Below, in pieces: positions 27,805 through 35,216 of a stretch of 64,000 bases of DNA; positions within the stretch are counted from its first letter, which is position 1; the number at the start of each line of letters is the position of its first letter. The stretch spans positions 1,924,001 to 1,988,000 of the forward strand of contig NZ_OY760916.1 of assembly GCF_963664075.1 (NCBI RefSeq). The letters run 5' to 3'. The position numbers were made by a program, and so were the translations under genes. Under the pieces are notes generated by a model. It was not told the origin of the DNA and did no database searches. It saw only the letters and a list, made by a program, of their open reading frames with translations. The stretch is from an uncultured Desulfobulbus sp. Its GTDB lineage: Bacteria; Desulfobacterota; Desulfobulbia; Desulfobulbales; Desulfobulbaceae.

Positions 27805-28764
27805 TCAGGCATACACATCATCAAACATATCAGCAGGTTCGGGGAGAGGACTCTCCTCGGCAAAGGTAATGGCCTCGGCAAGCTCTGCATCGATATCAGC
27901 ATTGAGCTTATCGAGCTCTTTCTGGGTAAGAATGCCGTCATCCAGCATTTTTTTGGCAAAACGAGGAATCGGATCTTTTTTCACCCACTCGTCCAACTCG
28001 TCATTGGAGCGATAGGTGCAGGCGTCGCCCTCGAAGTGGCCGCGCCAGCGGTAAGTTTTACACTCGACCAATGAGGGGCCCTCACCTTTACGGGCGCGTT
28101 CAACGGCGGCAGTGATCGCCTCGTAGACGGCGACAACATCATTACCATCGACAATCACGCCCGGCATGTCATAGCCAGCCGCACGATCGGCAATATCGGT
28201 AATAGCCATGGACTTACTGATATGGCAGGAAATACCGTATCCATTGTTTTCATTGACAAAGACAACCGGTAAATTCCAAGCGCTGGCCAGGTTCAGTGCT
28301 TCCTGGGTGGTCCCTTGGTTGGATGCTCCATCGCCAAAGAAACAAACGGCAACCCGATCTTCACCTCGGTATTGAATAGCCATACCCGCTCCTGCAGCGA
28401 TCGGGCCACCACCACCAACGATACCGTTGGCACCCAGGATGCCCAAATCAACATCAGCGATGTGCATGGAGCCACCCTTCCCTTTACAGTAACCCGTCGA
28501 CTTACCGTAGATTTCAGCCATCATCAGTTTCAAGTCTCCACCTTTTGCAATCAGGTGACCATGGCCGCGATGGGTACTGGTGATGTAATCTTCTTTGTTC
28601 AGTGCAGCACAGGTTCCGGCAGCAACCGCTTCTTCACCTAAATAGAGATGAACAAAGCCCGGAATTTTGCCAGCAGCAAAAAACTCCTGAAGCTTGGTCT
28701 CAAATTGACGGATCCGGTACATGGTGTTGTACATCTGGACCATGGTTTTTTTCTTAATTGTCAT
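27805..28764 (-). CDS. acoA: Acetoin dehydrogenase E1 component, alpha subunit
   Basis: Alpha subunit (319 residues) of the acetoin-cleaving E1. The thiamine-diphosphate motif starts GDGASNQGTTQEAL and ends FVNENN. The phosphorylation-loop-like region TYRWRGHFEGD is present, and so is GKGGSMHI. Length suits AcoA (about 320-330). AGGAGG lies upstream of the ATG. It is followed by acoB after 64 bases and preceded by the Lin0512 gene. Confidence 0.94.
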   Translation of the reverse strand: MTIKKKTMVQMYNTMYRIRQFETKLQEFFAAGKIPGFVHLYLGEEAVAAGTCAALNKEDYITSTHRGHGHLIAKGGDLKLMMAEIYGKSTGYCKGKGGSMHIADVDLGILGANGIVGGGGPIAAGAGMAIQYRGEDRVAVCFFGDGASNQGTTQEALNLASAWNLPVVFVNENNGYGISCHISKSMAITDIADRAAGYDMPGVIVDGNDVVAVYEAITAAVERARKGEGPSLVECKTYRWRGHFEGDACTYRSNDELDEWVKKDPIPRFAKKMLDDGILTQKELDKLNADIDAELAEAITFAEESPLPEPADMFDDVYA

Positions 28765-28852
28765 TACATCCTCCTTAGATGATCATTACTTGATATAAGT
28801 AATCGTATAATCGTCACTTTATTAACATTGCCATTCAGCTTGCAGTTACAGC

Positions 28853-29212
28853 CTACTCTATCCATACCGTCACAGCGGCATTGGCAACGACAATGGATGC
28901 GCAGTTCTTGCCAAAGCTATCCACACAGATACCATTGGTTATTAAACCGCCCTGGATTACTTCGATCTGTGGCTTTCCCACTGGCAAAACTGCAAGAACC
29001 TCTTGCTGGTTCACCTGCTCGGGAAAGGGACAGGCGATGGTGACATCAATCACCACCCCCTCAAAGCTATCCCGGTGTAAAATTTCAACCAGGCCACAGA
29101 GACAGCTACGACTTATGGCATCTCGTACCGCTCTGCAGGAAGCCTTGGTGACATCCATGCCGTGCAAGTCAGCGCCTGTGCCTAATTCAACGATATATCG
29201 CTTTTTTTCCAT
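28853..29212 (-). CDS. Lin0512 family protein in the acetoin operon
   Basis: A 119-residue protein with the features of the Lin0512 family (VELGTGADLHGMDVTKASCRAVRDAI near the start, GKPQIEVIQGGLITNG later). The family has no known function that I can name. It is inserted between acoC and acoA, 16 bases after acoC on the same strand, so it is cotranscribed. No signal peptide or membrane segment is seen. Conserved His, Asp and Cys residues (LHGMDVTKASC) could form a small-molecule or metal site, but this is inference. Confidence 0.8.
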   Translation of the reverse strand: MEKKRYIVELGTGADLHGMDVTKASCRAVRDAISRSCLCGLVEILHRDSFEGVVIDVTIACPFPEQVNQQEVLAVLPVGKPQIEVIQGGLITNGICVDSFGKNCASIVVANAAVTVWIE

Positions 29213-29228
29213 TGAACTAAAAACGGAA

Positions 29229-30578
29229 TCAGGCCAGGATCATAGCCGGGTCTTCGAGGCAATCCGCCAATGCACGTAAGAAATTCATTGCGGGAGCACC
29301 ATCAACGACACGGTGATCAAAGGTGAGACTCAATGTCATCATGGTTCGGCTGACAATCTGGCCGTTCTCATCAACGGACGGACGGACCTTGGTACGCCCC
29401 ACGCCCAAAATGCCGACCTGAGGTGGGTTAATGATAGGGGTAAATCCGTCCACACCCATCATGGAGACATTGGTGATAGTAAAGGTGCCACCTTGCAGCT
29501 CATCCATGGTCAGCCCACCTTTACGCGCTTTTCCTGCCACCTCGCGAATTTCTACGGCCAGCTCGGAAAGTGACTTTTTCTCCGCATTTTTCACATGGGG
29601 AACGACCAATCCCTCGGGTAAGGCTACGGCAATACCAAGATTAACCGTTTTATGACGAACGATGCCCTCGTCAGTCAGCCAGGAATTCATATAGGGGTAT
29701 TTCATCAGGGTACGGCTGGCTGCAAGGGCTATGATGTCGTTATAGGATACGCGTGGCACATCTTCTTTTTTGGCATTCTTTGCTCGAACCTTATCGCGAA
29801 AAGATTCCATTGCCGTGACATCGCACTCAACAAAGACAGAGAGCTGGGCCATTCCGTGGAGACTGGCCATCATGTTATCGGAGATGACCTTGCGCATTCC
29901 TTCAAACGGGATGATTTCAGGTTTCTCAGGGGTACATGTGCTGGCCTGTTCCTGTTGGGCTGCGGGCTGCATGGCGCGCAGAAGATCGACCTTGAGAATT
30001 TTTCCGCCCTCCCCAGAGCCGGTAATCTGGGAAAGATCGATTTCATGCTGACGCGCAAAAGCAATGGCTTGGGGAGCCGCATTGTAGCCGTCGTACTCGT
30101 CGGGGGCAGGTGTGTACGCCAAAACGTCTTTTTCGGTAACCCGACCGTTCGGGCCGGTTCCGGTTACATCTGCCAGATCAATTTCTTTTTCTTTGGCAAG
30201 GCGTCTTGCGATGGGAGAAGCAAGAACAAATCCCCCTTCTGTTTTGGCTTTGGGAGCGCCAGCCTTGGAAGCTGCGGACTGCGCGGGGGCAGCAGAACTT
30301 GCTGCAGCTCCTGCAGCCGCAGGTACATCTGGTGTTTCACCCGCAGCGGCAAGGATGCCCACTACCGTTTTTACGGCTACGGTGTCTCCGGCACCGACCA
30401 GAATTTTGAAAAGTACACCGTCACCGGTGGCCTCAACGGTGTTGGTGATTTTATCGGTCTCTACTTCAAAGATGGGTTCGCCTGCCTTGACTGCGTCCCC
30501 TTCGTTTTTCAACCATTTGGAAAGCTTTCCTTCCTTCATGGTCAGGCCCCATTTGGGCATAAGTATGTCTGTTGCCAC
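29229..30578 (-). CDS. acoC: Acetoin dehydrogenase E2 component, dihydrolipoyl acetyltransferase
   Basis: The 449-residue E2 core subunit. It accepts acetyl on its lipoyl arm and passes it to CoA. Residues 1-76 are a lipoyl domain with the lipoylated Lys in ETDKITN. An Ala/Pro-rich linker precedes a subunit-binding domain (ASPIARRLAKEKEIDL to EKDVLAY). A second, more diverged one follows (APQAIAFARQHEIDLSQITG to KVDLLRA). The catalytic domain (about 225-449) ends with FDHRVVDGAPAMNF, the DHRxxDG acetyltransferase motif. First gene of the operon, about 200 bases from a sigma-54-type promoter. Its lipoylation needs lipA and lipB, encoded 7 kb away. Confidence 0.93.
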   Translation of the reverse strand: MATDILMPKWGLTMKEGKLSKWLKNEGDAVKAGEPIFEVETDKITNTVEATGDGVLFKILVGAGDTVAVKTVVGILAAAGETPDVPAAAGAAASSAAPAQSAASKAGAPKAKTEGGFVLASPIARRLAKEKEIDLADVTGTGPNGRVTEKDVLAYTPAPDEYDGYNAAPQAIAFARQHEIDLSQITGSGEGGKILKVDLLRAMQPAAQQEQASTCTPEKPEIIPFEGMRKVISDNMMASLHGMAQLSVFVECDVTAMESFRDKVRAKNAKKEDVPRVSYNDIIALAASRTLMKYPYMNSWLTDEGIVRHKTVNLGIAVALPEGLVVPHVKNAEKKSLSELAVEIREVAGKARKGGLTMDELQGGTFTITNVSMMGVDGFTPIINPPQVGILGVGRTKVRPSVDENGQIVSRTMMTLSLTFDHRVVDGAPAMNFLRALADCLEDPAMILA

Positions 30579-30789
30579 AGTATCTGCCTCCGTTTTCTCA
30601 ATCAGTCGGGTTTCGATCCGGATCGGCCGTCTCCCTCACTAGTTAACTTTGTCATTCCCGTGAACAGCCTCGAGAACAACCTTCCGAAATTCTTGCCCTC
30701 ATTTCCAGGTGCATAGTTTTCAGAATTATGACTTTTGACGATGCCATCACCTTTGGCTTGTGCATGCAAAATTTACCTGCATCCGATTG

Positions 30790-30805
30790 AGCAAGAACCA
30801 GGCCA
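30790..30805 (-). promoter_or_regulatory. Sigma-54 (-24/-12) promoter of the acetoin operon
   Basis: On the minus strand the sequence reads TGGCCTGGTTCTTGCT. It matches TGGCAC-G-N4-TTGC[AT] at the invariant GG and GC, with exact spacing. Transcription would begin near 30778, giving a leader of about 200 bases before acoC. The adjacent divergent acoR encodes a sigma-54-dependent activator, which makes the match credible. Confidence 0.8.
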
Positions 30806-30883
30806 GACAAAGATGTTTGACAGGAGACAAATGACTGCACTAACCACTTAAAACTGCCTGTAACCTGCATTGTGACACCCACT

Positions 30884-30899
30884 TCCCTTATAAAAGGGA
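30884..30899. repeat. Imperfect palindrome TCCCTT-N4-AAGGGA upstream of the aco promoter
   Basis: Six-base arms flank ATAA. It lies about 80 bases upstream of the -24 element. It could be a weak hairpin or a factor-binding site. Confidence 0.3.
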
Positions 30900-30963
30900 G
30901 CGTTTTGTATATATATACTGATAGTAATATATGAAAAATCCACATCAACGAGCACATACAGAG

Positions 30964-30982
30964 GTGTTCAAAAAACGAACAC
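30964..30982. promoter_or_regulatory. Candidate upstream activator site 1 (GTGTTC-N7-GAACAC)
   Basis: A perfect six-base inverted repeat about 160 bases upstream of the aco -24 element. It shares the GTTC/GAAC half-site and overall 19-base length with the palindrome at 31052. These are plausible AcoR sites; binding is inferred. Confidence 0.5.
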
Positions 30983-31051
30983 TTTAGCGAAGGATATTTT
31001 TCGTGAATTTAAGCAAATATAGGAGATGATGATTGCATAAAAGCAATGGTT

Positions 31052-31070
31052 CTGTTCAATCTTTGAACAG
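31052..31070. promoter_or_regulatory. Candidate upstream activator site 2 (CTGTTCAA-N3-TTGAACAG)
   Basis: A perfect eight-base inverted repeat with a 3-base centre. Its centre is 88 bases, about eight DNA turns, from that of the 30964 site. Both lie in the acoR-acoC divergent intergenic region, so an AcoR-binding role is likely. Confidence 0.55.
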
Positions 31071-31240
31071 TTCAGAAAACGCAAGAGATAAAAATAATAA
31101 AAAAGGGAGGAATATTTTTAGAAACTATATTAAACAAGCTTGCACTTGATTTGTTTTTTAGGATAGGTCTCTTATTCGAGGAAAAATTCTCTAATAAAAG
31201 TGTCGTCTTTTACTCTGCGCAAGCTCACAGTTTTTTTTGA

Positions 31241-31370
31241 ATGCGCAATACGGTGGATCAGGGGCGGAGAGGTGCCTTCACCCCCGGCATTGGCCTTGCG
31301 TCAGAGACAAACGCGGTCAAACCACCTCACCGCTGATTTGGTGCTCACCACGGACAGTGGCGGTGCGCCC
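31241..31370. other. GC-rich structured island upstream of acoR
   Basis: This island is much richer in G and C than the AT-rich DNA around it. It holds nested complementary segments: CACCGC (31328-31333) with GCGGTG (31360-31365), enclosing TGGTG/CACCA, plus GGTG/CACC at about 31271-31282. Short frames through it have no coding character. It could be an acoR leader structure, a small RNA or a mobile-element scar. Confidence 0.35.
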
Positions 31371-31442
31371 TCTAGTTTGTAAACAGTTAGGCAGTAGTTT
31401 TCTTCATCGGCGTCTTTTTTGATCGAACAGGTATAGAAAGTT

Positions 31443-33479
31443 ATGCACGAGCTCGTACGAAACAGGAACAAATTCTCAATAACCCAATCACTTAAAGATA
31501 AAATTGTGGTCAACCCTGGGGGGATGACAGGTAACTTCCCCTTCGAGCTCGAAAATGAACTGGAAAAATCTGTCTGGAGCCAGTTTGTTACCAGTAAAAA
31601 ATTGAATCAGGAGTATATCAAAACAAGCGTTGCAGATTCCTGGAAACGTTGCCTCCATATGGGAATGGATCCGGCACGGAAAAAATGTGAACAATTCTGT
31701 GATCACGCAAAACTAGATGCAGAACACCATTTTTTGCGTGATGCGGTAAAAAACACTCCAAAAGACTTATTTTCGTATCTGGATGGCAAGGGACTGCTGT
31801 TTACCGTCAGCGACCGATACGGCTATCTCACCGCAACCATAGGTTCTTACAAGGCACTCTGCCTGGCAGATGGTATTGATTTTGGCCCAGAGGCAAATTG
31901 GAGTGAAAGCAGTGTTGGCACCAATGCCATCGGACTTGCCCTGACCAGTGGTTTACCTCAGCGGGTTATAGGTAAAGAACATTTTTGCGAGAGTCAGCAT
32001 GGGTGGACCTGCTCAGCAGCGCCAATCTTTGACCTCCATGGAATTCTGCTGGGCAGTGTTGATATCTCTGGGCCCAACGAAAACGAGCATGATCGTTGTC
32101 TAGCCCTGGCCATGTATTACGCCCGCGCCATTGAAGCCCTTTATATCCAAAAACAGTGCATGGGCATGATCGGTACGGTTCTCAATCACAATGCCATCGG
32201 CCTGATCACTCTGGATAGGTACGGCAAGGTCTGCTACTGTAACCAGGCGGCAGCAGAACTCTTTGAAAGTTCACTGCCTAAGCTCAGTGGCAAAGATGCC
32301 TCTAAATGGTTTGACCTTTCACCATTTTTTGCACAGCAGAATAAAGAAACCATCCATGGTTCATTTGCCATGGAAGAGCTTCGCTGCCTCCATAACCCGA
32401 CCTGGAATATTTATGCCACGCCACTGGTGAACAATTTTAATCACCTGCATGGCCTGACGCTCTGCATTTACCCCCCTGCCAAAGCAAACAGGCCAGCTGC
32501 CCACAAAACAATCATTCAGGACGATGGCTTTGCAGCTATGATTGGTAAGTCTGTTGCCTTTCAAAAGGTGATTAAAACTGCAAGACGGGTCGCCCCAACC
32601 GACACCACGGTTCTGATCACAGGTCAATCCGGTACAGGTAAAGAGGTCATGGCTCGAGCCCTGCATCGTTCAAGTCCCAGGGCCAAAAAACCATTTATCG
32701 CGGTCAACTGCGGCGCCATCGCTCCAGAGCTGATCCAAAGTGAACTCTTTGGATATGTAGAGGGATCCTTTACAGGAGCATCGAAGGGAGGACAGGCTGG
32801 AAAGTTTGAACAGGCTTCAGGAGGGACCATCTTCCTTGATGAAATTGGCGAGATGCCCCTTTCAATACAAGTCAACCTTCTCCGGGTACTTGATGAGCAT
32901 CAAGTCACACGCGTCGGGGGGAAACGTTTGCTACCGGTTGATGTCCGCGTAATTGCGGCAACCAACCGGGATATGGAATCCATGGTTGAAGAGGGTACTT
33001 TTCGAAAGGATCTCTATTACCGTTTACATGTAGTCAACCTGATGTTGCCACAACTCAGTCAGCGTGAAGCCGACATTCAACTGCTTGCTGATCATTTTAT
33101 TCAAGAATTTTCCCAAAAACTTGACTGCCCCATAGATGCGGTGGACCCTCAATTTCGCCAGGCCCTTTCGACCTACTCCTGGCCGGGAAATATTCGAGAA
33201 CTTCGCCATGTTATCGAGTCGACCATGGTTCTGCTTGAAAACAGTACGCTGAGTGTCGATGCCCTGCCCCAGAAAATTCAGGAGGCTCTACAAGTGCCCC
33301 GCGTTACCGACGAGCCCCAAAGGCATCAGTTTACTACACTCAATTTTGACGAAATTCAAAAACAGGCTCTCAAACAGGCGCTGGTCCAGTTTGACGGCAA
33401 TGTTTCGCAAATGGCAAAAGCCCTGGGGATCGGCCGCAACACGACCTACGCAAAATTAAAAAAGTTTGATCTCCTCTAA
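31443..33479 (+). CDS. acoR: Sigma-54-dependent acetoin operon activator AcoR
   Basis: A 678-residue enhancer-binding protein. The N-terminal sensing region contains a GAF-like domain (about 90-225) and a PAS-like segment (about 235-330). The AAA+ domain (about 360-590) shows Walker A GQSGTGKEV, the ESELFGY-type sequence SELFGYVEGSFTGA and Walker B GGTIFLDEIGE. The sigma-54 contact loop reads GSFTGA instead of the usual GAFTGA. A Fis-type helix-turn-helix closes the protein (GNVSQMAKALGIGRNTTYAKL). It is divergent from the acetoin operon, as acoR often is. The inducer is presumably acetoin or its metabolite. Confidence 0.9.
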   Translation: MHELVRNRNKFSITQSLKDKIVVNPGGMTGNFPFELENELEKSVWSQFVTSKKLNQEYIKTSVADSWKRCLHMGMDPARKKCEQFCDHAKLDAEHHFLRDAVKNTPKDLFSYLDGKGLLFTVSDRYGYLTATIGSYKALCLADGIDFGPEANWSESSVGTNAIGLALTSGLPQRVIGKEHFCESQHGWTCSAAPIFDLHGILLGSVDISGPNENEHDRCLALAMYYARAIEALYIQKQCMGMIGTVLNHNAIGLITLDRYGKVCYCNQAAAELFESSLPKLSGKDASKWFDLSPFFAQQNKETIHGSFAMEELRCLHNPTWNIYATPLVNNFNHLHGLTLCIYPPAKANRPAAHKTIIQDDGFAAMIGKSVAFQKVIKTARRVAPTDTTVLITGQSGTGKEVMARALHRSSPRAKKPFIAVNCGAIAPELIQSELFGYVEGSFTGASKGGQAGKFEQASGGTIFLDEIGEMPLSIQVNLLRVLDEHQVTRVGGKRLLPVDVRVIAATNRDMESMVEEGTFRKDLYYRLHVVNLMLPQLSQREADIQLLADHFIQEFSQKLDCPIDAVDPQFRQALSTYSWPGNIRELRHVIESTMVLLENSTLSVDALPQKIQEALQVPRVTDEPQRHQFTTLNFDEIQKQALKQALVQFDGNVSQMAKALGIGRNTTYAKLKKFDLL

Positions 33480-33509
33480 ATTCACTCCCCCGCGGGAGTG
33501 AAACTGGAT

Positions 33510-33562
33510 AAAAAAAATCCTCTTGAATAAATTTTTGTTTATTTAAGGGGATTTTTTTTATA
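33510..33562 (+). terminator. Terminator hairpin after acoR
   Basis: A stem of about 21 bp (33510-33531 with 33538-33560, two G-U pairs) has an A-run on one side and eight T residues on the other, so it could work on both strands. A second hairpin, TTCACTCCC/GGGAGTGAA at 33481-33502, directly follows the acoR stop without a T run. Confidence 0.85.
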
Positions 33563-33868
33563 AGGCAACCAACCACTGTTACCGGTTCTGTTTTGTCGAC
33601 CAAGGTACACATCTTTGAGCGCCAGAATTTGCTCTTGATCGTTAGCCTGGATACTTGACACCAGGCAGGTAGAGTAAACAAAATATTAACGTTCTATGAA
33701 AACGAAGACGTTAAAAAAAATTGATTTTTCATTGACAGAGCAAGAGGTGTATATTGCCCACACGAAGATTTTTGAAGCTATGCACCTTCATTTTTTGTCG
33801 GAGTTGGTAGATGTTGCCTCTGGTGCGCTACCTTTTTGAGAGATCCCCACTTTTCAAAGGTTTGGCCA
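33563..33868. other. Gene-free stretch before the LysW-like gene
   Basis: No convincing gene, repeat or RNA structure was seen. It is AT-rich from 33680 to 33740 and probably holds the promoter for the downstream gene. Confidence 0.35.
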
Positions 33869-34090
33869 ATGATTGATTATGATCAGGAAGAGGAAGACGT
33901 TCAGGTCATGGAATGCAAGCTCTGCGGCGGTGACATCGTCATTGAAAGTTTCAGTGAAGAAGATGATGCCGTCTACTGTAACGATTGTGAGGCTGAATAC
34001 CTCATTGTCTCACTTGATCCCATCCGTCTGCAACCACTTGACGATGATGAGGACGAAAGCAGCGATTTTGACGAGGACTATGACAACTGA
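33869..34090 (+). CDS. LysW-like small acidic zinc-ribbon protein
   Basis: A 73-residue acidic protein with two Cys pairs, Cys16/Cys19 (CKLC) and Cys37/Cys40 (CNDC), forming a zinc ribbon, followed by VSLDPIRLQPLD. Spacing and the SLDPIRL segment resemble LysW, the amino-group carrier of lysine and arginine synthesis in some archaea and Thermus. The C-terminus ends FDEDYDN rather than the EDWGE tail whose final Glu carries the substrate in LysW, so a carrier role is doubtful. The ATG at 33869 follows CAAAGG; a TTG at 33836 would extend it. The next gene is a YitT protein. Function unknown. Confidence 0.6.
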   Translation: MIDYDQEEEDVQVMECKLCGGDIVIESFSEEDDAVYCNDCEAEYLIVSLDPIRLQPLDDDEDESSDFDEDYDN

Positions 34091-34250
34091 TTTTTCCAGA
34101 CGTCTTCAAGAGTTGCATACCTCTTTCTCCCGTTCCCCTTTAGCGGCGCCGGATTGAATGCAGTTGCTGAACTTGCTTCCAGGCCCGTAACCCTGCTGAT
34201 TTGCTACTGATGTTTTACACAAAATTTTCAAACTTCGAGGTGGGCCCATT

Positions 34251-35108
34251 ATGATTTTACGCAACCCCACCTCATCCGTTCTCTGGAACCTTCTTCTGCT
34301 CACCCTGGGCTCAGTACTCTTCGCCCTTGGTATTAACGGAGCTGTGATCAATAACTCCTTTATTACCGGTGGCCTTTATGGTGCGACCCTGCTGGTCTAC
34401 TATAAGACGCAGATGTTTTCGCCATCGCTCTGGTACCTCATCTTTAATATTCCGCTTTTTGTTCTGGGGTGGTTTTTTGTTGGCCGCAGGTTTTTCTGGT
34501 ACAGCCTCTACGGTATGCTGGTAATCACCCTGGCCACCCAGTGGATTGATTTTGATTTTCAGATTCAGGATCAGCTCTACGCGGCAATTGCCGGCGGTAT
34601 TGTCAGCGGAGCCGGATCCGGCATCATCCTACGCTCAATCGGGTCTGCCGGTGGTCTCGATATTGCAGCGATTATGCTCAATACCCGATTTAATTTCGGG
34701 GTGGGCAAGGTGTACATGCTCTTTAATGTGGTGCTTTTCGGGCTGACCATATCCTTTTACACCCCTGATATCATCATTGCTTCGATCATTCTTGTCTTTA
34801 TCTCCTCCATCACGGTTGAGCACGTTCTCTCTCTTTTCAATCAACGTAAAATTGTTTATGTGATCAGCGATAAAAATGAAGCCATCGCCAAGACGTTCAG
34901 TGAGGTCTTTCGCCAAGGGGCAACCTTTATAAAAGCCAAGGGAGCCTTCAGCGGCAACGACCGTCTCATTCTCATGGCAATCACCAACAACCTGCAGCTC
35001 AAAAAGCTGGAGAATGCCGTGTTTAATGTTGATGAGCATGCACTCTTTATTGTTGAGAACAGCTTTAACGTCATCGGCTCAAGCTTTGGTAAGCGGAAGA
35101 TCTATTAA
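34251..35108 (+). CDS. YitT family membrane protein (DUF161/DUF2179)
   Basis: A 285-residue membrane protein. Five or six hydrophobic helices (about 10-190) contain the family motifs GGLYG and GSAGGLDI. A soluble C-terminal domain (about 200-285) has the DUF2179 pattern KGAFSGNDRLILMAI. YitT proteins are widespread, with transport suspected and no firm function. It follows the LysW-like gene by 160 bases and precedes potA by 108 bases. No signal links it to polyamine uptake beyond proximity. Confidence 0.9.
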   Translation: MILRNPTSSVLWNLLLLTLGSVLFALGINGAVINNSFITGGLYGATLLVYYKTQMFSPSLWYLIFNIPLFVLGWFFVGRRFFWYSLYGMLVITLATQWIDFDFQIQDQLYAAIAGGIVSGAGSGIILRSIGSAGGLDIAAIMLNTRFNFGVGKVYMLFNVVLFGLTISFYTPDIIIASIILVFISSITVEHVLSLFNQRKIVYVISDKNEAIAKTFSEVFRQGATFIKAKGAFSGNDRLILMAITNNLQLKKLENAVFNVDEHALFIVENSFNVIGSSFGKRKIY

Positions 35109-35216
35109 GTCAAGGGGGCTCAGATTTCTTGCCAGAGCTCGTTTTTTTTGTCTGTATCCGTTGACGCTACGGGTTACGGCAGGAATTTTTATTTTGTGTG
35201 TGTGGGAGACAGATGG

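Noticed and set aside
30601..30640. GATCCGGATC palindrome just upstream of acoC
   Set aside because: A short, GC-rich restriction-site-like palindrome downstream of the promoter with no second copy nearby; likely chance.
29652..30716. Long plus-strand reading frame of 354 codons opposite acoC
   Set aside because: It is antisense to a fully supported E2 gene, has repetitive Cys/Gly/Phe-rich content and no recognisable domain; a shadow of acoC codon use.
31200..31422. Two overlapping 60-codon frames in the GC-rich island before acoR
   Set aside because: Basic, low-similarity translations with no family match, no ribosome site and strong self-complementarity; better explained as structured or foreign DNA than as a gene.
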